Origin: Cristatella mucedo
Lineage: Eukaryota > Bryozoa > Phylactolaemata > Cristatellidae
Direction: 5' to 3'
Length of the DNA: 64,000 nucleotides
Assembly: GCA_009760855.2 (NCBI GenBank)
Contig: WPIO01000021.1
Location: 3,696,501 to 3,760,500, forward strand
Both the position numbers and the translations under genes were made by a program. The notes under the pieces are model-generated. The model did no database searches. It saw only the letters and a list, made by a program, of their open reading frames with translations, and was not told the DNA's origin. Positions 31,052 to 64,000 of this stretch are shown here, one piece after another (the first letter of the stretch is position 1; each line of letters begins with the position of its first letter).

Positions 31052-31276
31052 ATGGACAGCTGCTGGAGTGCTGTGCTTGGTGGTCGCTGAAGCCGGTGTT
31101 GAGCAAGGCGCGCTAATGGCGGTTCTAGCTGGCTGTCACTATCACTGGATACCAGTTGGCCGCAGATATAAAAGCAGCAACGACAACGCTGGCTAGATGC
31201 TGTCTCTTTCTCCCCTACTCACCGACCCGAAGGGGGTGGGGAGGAGGCATGGCACTCGTACGGCGGCAGCACTCAC

Positions 31277-56232
<24,956 letters not shown>

Positions 56233-56407
56233 GCTCACGTGGAGGGTGGGTGGCTCGCTGGATCGACCGTCCGACCGCGGCCCTGGTGCGCACGCGGCGA
56301 CGGGAGCGCTAGGGATGCAGCAGGCGCTCAGGCGACGCGGAAGTAACTACGTCAGCATCCGCAGGCCACCTCGCGGCGCCCGGGACTACTAGACGCGCGT
56401 GCGCGGC

Positions 56408-56417
56408 TTAAATAAAT
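56408..56417 (-). promoter_or_regulatory. TATA-like element upstream of ADAP
   Basis: On the minus strand the sequence reads TTTATTTAAG, about 180 bp upstream of the ADAP start codon and the only A/T-rich patch inside the CpG island. It would place transcription start near 56380. Role is inferred. Confidence 0.4.
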
Positions 56418-56596
56418 CAGCAACCGGCTTGGAGCCTCGCTTCGTTGTGCAACAATTTAACCCCTCGCGCGCACGCCCACAGTTTCAAGCGAGTCTTTCA
56501 TGGCCGGCGGCGCCTCTATGTGCACGTATCTAGGGACGGGACGGGTGGCGGCGGAGGGGAGGGGAGTTATCGGGCCGATGCGAGCGGCGCTCAATG

Positions 56597-56628
56597 GGAG
56601 GGCGGGGCGGGGGCGGGGCGAGGCGAGG
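56597..56628. promoter_or_regulatory. GC-box cluster (Sp1-type sites)
   Basis: Consecutive GGGCGG-type boxes (ggcggggcgggggcggggc) about 190 bp beyond the TATA-like site, on the promoter side of ADAP. Typical of CpG-island promoters; binding is inferred. Confidence 0.45.
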
Positions 56629-56680
56629 ATCGCAGCTAGCGCCACAAACGCGCGCAGCAGCCACTTCCGCGCCCGCCGGA

Positions 56681-56735
56681 CGGAATGACGGCTGCAAGCG
56701 CGGCGCTCGAAGCCGCGCTTGCAGCCGTCGTTCCG
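56681..56735. repeat. 24 bp-arm inverted repeat in the ADAP promoter island
   Basis: cggaatgacggctgcaagcg... (56681-56704) pairs with 56712-56735 with a single mismatch and a 7 nt loop. Confidence 0.92.
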
Positions 56736-57319
56736 ACGCGCGGCGAATGCCAGCCAAGCGCCTCGAAAGGGCGCGAAGTTCCGAGCGCGGGTGGCTCGCG
56801 ACTTGCAGGTGCGAAACACCGATGCAGGGCGGGATGCGGCCGCCGCCGCCGCCGCCCGTCGCGGAACCCGGCAGCAACGAAGAGCGTCCGCACCTACAAA
56901 ACAACAACAACAAGCTCCGTAGAGTAGACGAGTCTATGTGACAGTGACGGAAGGTTTACTTACAGGCGATTTAGCCGTAGCCGCGACCACCGCAGTGCGA
57001 CCACTCTCGTAAGGCTAAATGCAGCCTGGGGCGCTCGAAGCGGCTCCTTGAGCCCCTGCTGGTGCAACTGCTAGAGCGAGCGCAACTGACTGCCTATTTA
57101 TTATGCGGCTTCGGCGCGAATACTCGAATACTGCCTTGGCAACTGCGTGTCGCGCAAGTTCGGCTCCTAGCCGTTATAATTCAGGAACCGCGAATGATGA
57201 ATGTCGGCCATTATCTGGCTGATTTAGCAAGCTGCAACTTTCCTCTAGATCGGCCAGATTATAACTGCCGAAATACGATTCGCGGCTCTCGAATTATTTT
57301 AACGGCACAAAAAACAACT

Positions 57320-57480
57320 CTTAGCTGATTTAACAGCCTCATTTGTATAGCGCCAGAAGCGCCCTAATGACTATCGCTGCTTGCAGTTGGCAAAAGAAGG
57401 ATCGCACTTGGCAATAAAGGATCGCCCGAATTCAGGATTCGAACGCACGACCTCAGTCGTCAAGAGTTTACCGCGCTGGA
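57320..57480 (-). repeat. tRNA-derived SINE
   Basis: Plus strand: ttagctgatttaacagcctc, atttgtatagcgcc, aaaggatcgcccgaattcag, gattcgaacgcacgacctca. Same family as 22958, with a small internal duplication of the aaaggatcgc block. Confidence 0.8.
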
Positions 57481-57754
57481 ACCGTCTCTGTCGTGATCTG
57501 CGACTAGGCGGCTTAAAAGCCTAAGCCCTGTAAAAGGCAGTCCGATGCGCCCTTGCATTCGGGCCACGCTACAGTTCGTTTCGCCCGAGGCTTCGGGGTA
57601 ACCAGCTGAGAGGTGCTTCGGGCGCCGTGAGAGTTGCCCCGCGCTCGGGCGTGTGCCTCATGCAACCCTCTGCGGCCTCTCAAATAGTCTGCTCAAAGAT
57701 GAGATGTGTGTGTGGTAACTTACTCTCTCTTTCGGCGACGGAGCGAGCGCTCTG

Positions 57755-57755
<1 letters not shown>

Positions 57756-57799
<44 letters not shown>
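57756..57799. repeat. (GCT)n / (CAG)n trinucleotide tract
   Basis: 44 bp of perfect GCT repeats (14-15 units), followed by cag and a unique stretch. A short (CAG)n is also present near 57990-58008. Confidence 0.95.
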
Positions 57800-58109
57800 A
57801 GCGTTCCTCCACTGTCGGCACTGTTGCTTGCATCAGTGCCCCCCACACAAGTCGCTGGCAAGGTTCGCAGGCAAGGTTAGGCAAGGTTCGCAGGAACATT
57901 GGCCGGTAGTTGTAGTGCATCACCGGCATGGACCAGCACAGCCGCCGCCGCTGCGAGCCTTCTGCGGCCTGAGCACAGGAGCAGTGCAGGTGCAGCAGCA
58001 GCAGCAGCTATAGCGTGCTCACAGCACCTGCCGGGCGGGCTTCTTCCTTAGCATACCTCAGTGAATATGTGACATCCTCCTTCACTGAAGTTTTCACTTG
58101 GCAAATTTA

Positions 58110-58220
58110 ATGTAACGTATCTCCGTCTGTAACTCCACAAAGCCACAAAGACTATGTGGCTGTTATGCAGGAGAGTTCGGTATAGCCCACTCAGTCTAAG
58201 CGGCTTTCGGTATGCAGGTC
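58110..58220 (-). repeat. Third-type retroposon tail, copy 3
   Basis: Plus strand reads acgtatctccgtctgtaact, ccacaaagccacaaagacta, caggagagttcggtatagcc, the reverse of 29000-29130. Confidence 0.75.
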
Positions 58221-58224
58221 CTCC

Positions 58225-59510
58225 AAATCGGCAATCGTTAAGGCCGATACTTAAAAAGCCTGGATTAGATACAGAGGTCCTTGCAAACTATCACCCCGTT
58301 TCCCTTCTTCGTGTTTCGGGAAAGATTCTTGAAAAATTGTCGTTAAGCAGCTGGTAACACAGACTTAAAATTATGAAATGTCAGAAACATTTCAATTGGA
58401 GTTCAAGAGGCAGCGCTCCACTGAAACTGCTCTTCTCCGTGCTAACAGTTACGTTCTTTGCGGCAACGATGATCAGAGTGTCGCTGCCCTAGCACTGCTA
58501 GATCTATCAATTGCCTTCGACACCATTGATCACGATGTCCTACTTGAACGAGTTAGAACAACGATCAGCCTGGCAGACGAGGCACTGCTGTGGTTTAAAT
58601 CGTACTTGTCTCATCGTGTTCAACCCGTGTCGTGTGGGGGTCAGGTCTCACTCATAAGACTGGTCACCTGTGGAGTCCCTCAAGGGTCCATCCTCGGTCC
58701 CTTGCTGTTCTTTATTTATACTCCGAGAAAAATTATTAAGCTCCATAGAATAGGATATCGCTTTTATGCTGATAATACTCAGCTGTATTTGTCATTCAAA
58801 CCGTCGGAATCTGCTGCAGCAACTGATAAACTGAATGCTTGCCTTGCCGACATTCGATCCTGGACGTCGGAAAAGTTCTTGAATCTAAATGACGATAAAA
58901 CTGAACTGCTTCTGATAGGCTAACCTAAGCGTGCTTGGCTGGATTAGAAGGCTATACTCTTCTAATAGACGATGCTGTCGTGCGACCGTCACCGCGTGCT
59001 CGAAATTTAGGCGTCGTCTTTGAAAGCTGCCTAAACTATAAAAGCGTCATTCAGAAGACTGCTTCTACAGCTAGCCGTCATTTTCGATCCCTAAATAAGA
59101 TTAGGAAGTCCATGTCTTCCACTGAGGCTTGCAAAAAATTTAACTAGCTCCTTAGTTTTGTCTCGGCTTGATTACTGTAATTCCCGTTTGGCTGGGCTAC
59201 CGAAAAAAAGCAACTGGGCCACTGCAGATGGCTATGCATGTGGCTGCATTGCTAGTTTGCAAATCCCAGAGGTTTGACCGCGTGTCTCCTTAGCTAAAAG
59301 AGCTAGGATGGCTGCCGCTTGATCAACGCATACAGAGCAAGTTCTTACGCTGATCCACAAGGCCCGCTACGGCTTGGCTCCTCCGTACCTAGCTGAACTG
59401 CTGCACCAGTTTCAGCCTCCTCGTGCCGTCAGGTCCTCTATGTACAATAAATTAGCTGTTCTATTCCTCCGCAGAAGCTTTAATGCCCCAATCTTCTTGC
59501 CCCAATAAAT
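58225..59510 (+). pseudogene. L2-clade LINE, second family, RT domain mostly open
   Basis: A 181-codon open stretch (58378-58923) carries the RT motifs in order: STETALLRAN, LLDLSIAFDTIDHDVLLER (motif A), CGVPQGSILGPLLF (motif B), YRFYADNTQLYLSF (motif C with ADD changed to ADN), and NLNDDKTELLLIG. Upstream PILKKPGLDTEVLANYHPVS is out of frame; downstream ARNLGVVFESCLN (58935-59147) and later blocks are broken by stops. The second catalytic Asp is lost, so it is inactive. Endonuclease and clear 3' end are missing. Confidence 0.92.
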
Positions 59511-59894
59511 CCATCAACTTTGTGGGGATACGAGCGTGCTATGGTTGATGAATCAGCAAGTCGTAAAAGCAAACGAAATGGACTTGCTGCTCGGGTTTGC
59601 AGCAACTCCATTGCTCGGTGCCTCTAAAATTCTTCAAGTGGGCGAATTCTCAGTTAAGAGCTTTGCTGGAGATACTGTCCAGTCTCCCCCCACCGACTGA
59701 CTAACTGAATACGAGCCAGACAGAACTGGACTGGCAAGACGAGACTAGGGATGAATCTGCTAATTCAAGTCTCAATCGCTTGTGCAACGATGCAGGGAAG
59801 GTGGCTCCTCTTTGAGTTGTTTGCACTAATCGCGTGTTCTATTTGTATTATCGTTTAATCTTTTATTTCAGATAGGGCGAGATATTAAAGGCGC

Positions 59895-59900
<6 letters not shown>

Positions 59901-59972
<72 letters not shown>

Positions 59973-59993
59973 GTCTCTCTGTCTCTCTCTCTG

Positions 59994-60029
<36 letters not shown>

Positions 60030-60077
60030 TCTCTGTCTCTGTCTCTGTCTCTGTCTCTGTCTCTGTCTCTCTCTGTC

Positions 60078-60174
<97 letters not shown>
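59901..60174. repeat. (CT)n microsatellite, about 274 bp
   Basis: CT runs with TCTG interruptions in the middle third. Confidence 0.97.
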
Positions 60175-60175
<1 letters not shown>

Positions 60176-60347
60176 GCCAAGCGAAGTAATCATCAACCTG
60201 TATGTCTGAACAGTTAAGGGCTCTGGAGACGTATTGAAGCTCAGTTCGTAGCTGCGACGGCTGTCGGCGATGAAGATGAAGATAAGACAGATATAACTGT
60301 AGATTAATAATGCTCTATATAATGTTCGTGTAGTTTGATTACATGTA

Positions 60348-60550
60348 GGCCGGTACTGCTCCTCTGCTAAACCGCCGGTGAACAGCTATTGGGAGCATCG
60401 TCGGGACGGCCGGTGCACAGCCGTGTTCCGACTCTGATGTGGCGTAGACACTGGCCGGTATCGCTCCTTCCGCTAACCCGCGGGTGAAGAGATGCTGGGT
60501 TCACTATCTGGGCGGCCGGTGTGCCGCTGTGGTCCACCTCTGATTAATAA
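60348..60550. repeat. About 117 bp imperfect tandem duplication
   Basis: Two units share ggccggtactgctcc/ggccggtatcgctcc, gctaaaccgccggtga/gctaacccgcgggtga, and ggccggtgcacagccgtg/ggccggtgtgccgctgtg. The second unit is shorter. Confidence 0.7.
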
Positions 60551-60963
60551 TCGGGGTCGGTCAATGCACAGCCGAGGTCGAGAAGGGGACTCGAGTAGGA
60601 GAGAGGGGCGAAGGGAGTCGTGCTCTCCTCTGCTCCCTGCGTCATACAATAAACTGTTGGTAGTGGTCATCAGCTGGCATGTCTCTTCATGCGGAACCAA
60701 ACCACAATAACGGCAGCTGTGAAGTAGGTGTTTGTAAATCTCGGCACTACTCGATGCTAGAGCCGAACACGTTAGCAAACAGAACGTTCGCATCACGCCG
60801 TAATTTGGTGGCGTTAGGTTTCCTCCACTACCCTTGCCAAGAGCGGGTTTAATTCAAGTAGGGGGCTGTGAAATGTTGGCGTTCTGCATCAGCTAGATTA
60901 TTTGTGATAATACTCGAGGTTCCTGCATTATAATGACTAGAAACCGGTTATTTCACAGTAGAC

Positions 60964-61158
60964 CGACGGTTCTCAACCTGTGGGTTGCGACCCCTTTGGG
61001 AGTCGAACGCATGCGGGTTTCACATGGGTCGCCTAAGACCATCGGAAAACACGCATTTCTACATTTCTCACTCAATAATTTTATGGTTGGGGGTTGCCAC
61101 AACATGAGGAACTGAATTAAGCGGTCGGGGCATTAGGAAGGAAGGTTGAGAGCCACTG
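60964..61158. mobile_element. SPIN/URR1-like hAT MITE (195 bp)
   Basis: The ends form an inverted repeat: CGACGGTTCTCAACCTG at left and CAGTGGCTCTCAACCTT (reverse complement) at right. The interior has gtcgcctaagaccatcggaa and ataattttatggttgggggt followed by cacaacatgaggaactg-type sequence, which I recall from the SPIN/OposCharlie/URR1 group of hAT transposons of mammals and other animals. The flanks cagtagac and taatagac match at 6 of 8 positions, as expected for an old 8 bp hAT duplication. No ORF: a non-autonomous copy. Confidence 0.82.
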
Positions 61159-61362
61159 TAATAGACAGTGTGGCGGCACAAAAAAGTCCCAAGTCACACA
61201 ATAGTCACTTGTGCTCCAGGCTTCGAGCCAGGCAGTTGAGTTATAATAAGGGCGTCGCACGAGAGCTGTGGCTCATGCTGGAAAGCTGAAGCCCTGTGCG
61301 ACTGTCAAATGGACCGCTCCAGGTTATGCCTGTGGACTTGTGATCTTGAGCTATGGGCGCTC

Positions 61363-61363
<1 letters not shown>

Positions 61364-61396
<33 letters not shown>

Positions 61397-61720
61397 TACA
61401 TTTGATATAGCACCCTCAGAGAATTCAATCTCCTTGTAGGCACTTTGAATTTGATGCAAAGGAAACACTATCGAATGGTTAGTGGAAGCATGCTCAATAA
61501 ATAACAAGAATAGTACGGTTAAGGGTGACATGCACTGGGTCATCATGCAAGTATGGTTAGTGGCAGCCTGTACAGTGTCAGCACGCATAAGCACACAAAG
61601 AACGAATCACAGGGACTCACTAAAGGCTGTGATAAATAGTGCGTTTTCAGTTTCTTATGAAATGTGAACAAGTCAGGAGATGTCGTGACGCAAGTCGGGA
61701 GTGAGTTCTGGGCTGTCTTC
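61364..61720 (-). repeat. L2 3' UTR fragment
   Basis: (AAT)n tail, tgatatagcaccctcagaga, tccttgtaggcactttgaat, then gacatgcactgggtcatcat and cgcaagtcgggagtgagttc, matching copy A to the end of the ORF. Confidence 0.85.
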
Positions 61721-61979
61721 ACCCATGGCGCAGCGGGCGGCATGTATCGCGGCAGTATGTGCGACTCGCTAGCAGTGCTTCTAGGCGTCTCCTTCCCGAA
61801 CTGGTGCCTGGGCACTATAGGTCTGATGTGAAACGAATTCCGATAGGCTGACCGTAGTGAGACAGTGGAGGTAACTAAATGTTGAGTGACAAAATCTTGA
61901 AGTCGACGGCTTGGTAGGCAGCTAGTGCAAATTTGTGAGATGTGGTGCAGTGAGCGGTGATTACGATGTTAGTTCGATT

Positions 61980-62205
61980 TCAATGACAGATCAGCTTTGC
62001 TGCAGAGTCGTGCACATGATATAGGCTTCTTATTGTACAGGGAGGAATAACTGGAAGTAGTGACTTGTAGTCACGAATGCATGGACCGGCTTTTGCAAAG
62101 TACTGCAAGAAGTAGGCCGACTTGATTTCGGAGCTGATCTGCTCACCGAGTGACAAGTCATATTGGATGAGGACACCGAAATTCCGAGCAGAGACTCGAG
62201 TGGAT
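61980..62205 (-). pseudogene. L2 LINE C-terminal fragment
   Basis: Minus-strand ARNFGVLIQYDLSLGEQISS, IKSAYFLQYFAKAGPCIRD and VHDSAAKLICH match the copy A blocks ARN..V.FQSDLS...SAYF.LHNIAKIRACL. Diverged. Confidence 0.75.
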
Positions 62206-62214
62206 ATGCTGCAG

Positions 62215-62345
62215 TTATCAGCCGGTTTGGTCGAGCGGTTAACGACCAAGATCTGGCTGAGGTCGTGGGCTCGAGCCGAGAGGCACATATGAAGTCCCTG
62301 AATAGAGATTAAGTTCTCTTGGGGCCCAATGCAAATGAATTATAA
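62215..62345 (+). repeat. tRNA-derived SINE with L2-like tail
   Basis: Head tttggtcgagcggttaacga (A box) and gtcgtgggctcgagcc (B box), body, then agagattaagttctcttggg and gcaaatgaat plus (TAAA)n. Plus-strand member of the 38905 family. Confidence 0.85.
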
Positions 62346-62554
62346 ATAAATAAATATATATATATATATACTCTTATATATGAATTATGCAAGTCAGGAG
62401 TCTGTTACCAGATACCGCTGCAGTCTTAATGTGTGAGGCTGAAGCAGCATTACATCACATCACTCCACTCCTTAAGCTAAGACCAAACTCAGCCAGGATA
62501 ATAAAGGACACTTAAGGTAACCAGCAAGTGATGCAATAATAAAGGTTACACGAT

Positions 62555-62700
62555 TCAAAAGCCTCGTTTATATAGCGATAGCGGAAAGATACTTCGGGTG
62601 GGGGGCTATCAACCTGCTTGCAGTGGGAAATGGAGGATTTCTGTCGCAGTATTTAAACACCGACCTGATCTTAAAGACCCAGCACCTTTCTCCTAGACTA
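62555..62700 (-). repeat. tRNA-derived SINE relic
   Basis: Plus strand: aaaagcctcgtttatatagc, cctgcttgcagtgggaaatg, ggaggatttctgtcgcagta, acaccgacctgatctta. Diverged copy of the 22958 family. Confidence 0.6.
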
Positions 62701-62930
62701 AAACACCGGTTATATTGTGCCAACGTCTGGCTTCGCCACCTCTGGCTTTGACCTAAATTACTATTAAGGACTTTCAGACCTTTTCTTCATCAGTGGTTGT
62801 AGCGGGCGGTCATGTCTTAATCTTCATGACCAACAGTTGAGCCCCATGGCGGTAACCCGAGTTACCATGGTAACCCGGGTGAGCCAAACTACACGAATAT
62901 TGGTCCAAATTATGTGCAAACAGGCTAAAA

Positions 62931-63053
62931 ATGTCGGCCTCGTCGAGTTCTATTAGTCAGCAGAAAGACAGCGATTTCGATAGCAGTGATTTTTATTGCG
63001 AAACGGCTGACCAGATCCAAGGCAAGGATCCAGGGCTCGATCACGAAAATTGA
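62931..63053 (+). CDS. Unknown 40-residue ORF in the TIR element
   Basis: ATG-initiated, starting MSASSSSISQQKDSDFDSSD, rich in Ser and Asp, ending at TGA 63051-63053. It could be a truncated N-terminus of a transposase or host-derived protein. No family recognised. Confidence 0.25.
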   Translation: MSASSSSISQQKDSDFDSSDFYCETADQIQGKDPGLDHEN

Positions 63054-63064
63054 GCCTCTTTTTT

Positions 63065-63448
63065 CTAGAAACAGCTCAAGATTGGTGGCTGATTTGGAAC
63101 AACCGCCGGTGCCTTCTCCGGGCGCCATACAGAGCGCACCTGCACTCCCGGAGCAGCCTTCTGCGCTGATGCTCTTTTCTTTCTGCCACAAGTCTGAGCC
63201 ATTTCGGATGCCGTTGCCAACGGCGCACCAATATTGCCAGGATCTTCCTCCTCACTATCAGCGATACTATCCAGGCGAGCTCTGGCGCTGCGATTCCGGA
63301 CCTCCAGCACAATCTTTTCAGACCAGCGGGTCACAACGAAGTTCCCGGGAAATGTTTCCAAGAACTTGCACACCAGTTCCATTGCGTTGTTAAGAACATC
63401 ATTGCTAACATCTTTTATATTGTCATTGTAGCCAACCATAGCGTGCAT
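63065..63448 (-). CDS. Unknown 127-residue ORF in the TIR element
   Basis: ATG-initiated on the minus strand. The first 80 residues look protein-like, with NAMELVCKFLETFPGNFVVT, RWSEKIVLEVRNRSARARL and the acidic DSEEEDPGN; the rest is basic and low in order. It overlaps a plus-strand ORF of similar length, so coding strand is uncertain. No domain recognised. Confidence 0.3.
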   Translation of the reverse strand: MHAMVGYNDNIKDVSNDVLNNAMELVCKFLETFPGNFVVTRWSEKIVLEVRNRSARARLDSIADSEEEDPGNIGAPLATASEMAQTCGRKKRASAQKAAPGVQVRSVWRPEKAPAVVPNQPPILSCF

Positions 63449-64000
63449 CCTTTCATTGAGCTCTTTCGCACATCATTCTTCAGATTGCTTCGTCAAGATT
63501 CGGATGGTGCTGGTCCTGAATCAGGTCAAAAGAAAAAAGTCGTTTTTTGATTTCGAAACGCTATATTTGTTAGGGCAGCAATCCGAAAAATAAATAATTA
63601 ATTGCGATTCTACTTGCGGAAATTCGGTAACCCGGGTTGCCGACATCGGGCTCAGTTGTGGCAGTATTGAGCTAAGCTTAAACACATATCAAGGAACCTT
63701 GGATATTCAGGCCATCAGCCCATCGCACTCAGCACTCGGCACTAGGCTGCTGACAGGAAAACCCAATTAGGTTCTGCTTTAAAAGATATCTGAAACGATC
63801 TCAAAATTAGAACACGATTAGAGAGAGAGACATGACTTAGAGCAAACCTCCATTCACCTCAGCACAAGCGATATCGATGCAACGTTGCCATTTCGTCCTC
63901 GGCATCATTTTGCCAATCTGGCCCAAACTGCCTTATGTTCAACTAGACAGCCTATGGCTGTATGTGCTGGACCAAATCTACAGCTGAGCTCTGTGATGAG

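Larger units (their letters stand above)
25990..31205. other. Intergenic space between TBCEL and ADAP
   Basis: Contains a hairpin plus (GT)n at 26902-26972, a third-type LINE tail at 28940-29140, an L2 3' end at 29166-29775 and a G+C-rich stretch at 29800-31200. The terminal ADAP exon and both 3' UTRs should be here, but I could not place them. Confidence 0.5.
62834..63658. mobile_element. DNA transposon-like element with 33 bp TIRs
   Basis: Left CAGTTGAGCCCCATGGCGGT... (62834-62866) and right end (63626-63658) are reverse complements at 27 of 33 positions. Inside the left TIR is a 14 bp palindrome gttaccatggtaac. No transposase domain and no clear target duplication were recognised. It carries two small ORFs on opposite strands. 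Confidence 0.7.

Noticed and set aside
63800-64000. Minus-strand MMPRTKWQRCIDIACAEV near the window end, faintly like a Tc1/mariner C-terminus
   Set aside because: Only about 20 residues, no DDE motif seen, and the window ends before more can be read.

Overview
The window is nuclear DNA from an animal, most likely an invertebrate. Two metazoan genes are split into short exons with GT-AG introns. The introns are full of decayed L2-clade LINEs, tRNA-derived SINEs, DNA transposons, a solo LTR and long (CT)n, (GT)n and (TA)n microsatellites. Nothing bacterial is present, and the phylum cannot be fixed from this sequence.

Two protein-coding genes converge tail to tail. On the plus strand, seven exons between 8129 and 25989 join in phase into a 457-residue tubulin-folding cofactor E-like protein (TBCEL): conserved N-terminus, leucine-rich repeats and a C-terminal ubiquitin-like domain. 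On the minus strand, eight exons between 56232 and 31277 join in phase into an ADAP/centaurin-alpha protein: ArfGAP zinc finger, PH1 and PH2. Its last few codons are unresolved. ADAP exon 1 lies in a CpG-rich island (about 55.96-57.05 kb) with GC boxes and a TATA-like site, followed by an 18 kb first intron. ADAP intron 5 appears to use a GC donor. The two proteins act in separate processes (tubulin and microtubule regulation; Arf GTPase and phosphoinositide signalling), so the neighbourhood is not an operon.

Layout: 0-8 kb, L2 LINEs and a repeated 0.33 kb block; 8.1-26 kb, TBCEL, with a Tc1/mariner relic, LINE relics and a foldback element carrying degenerate TTTAGGG repeats in its introns; 26-31 kb, sparse intergenic DNA; 31.2-38 kb, ADAP exons 8 to 2; 38-56 kb, ADAP intron 1 with SINEs, a hAT relic and an L2 copy split by a solo LTR; 55.5-58 kb, the CpG island with three strong hairpins and a (GCT)n tract; 58-64 kb, a second L2 family, a SPIN/URR1-like hAT MITE and an 825 bp element with terminal inverted repeats.

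The most interesting signals are the hAT MITE resembling a family known from mammals (possible horizontal transfer), the solo LTR whose empty site can be read from sister LINE copies, the plant-type telomere-like tract in a foldback element, the 825 bp inverted-repeat element with unidentified reading frames, the GC-AG intron, and a LINE tail that sits on a TBCEL splice donor.
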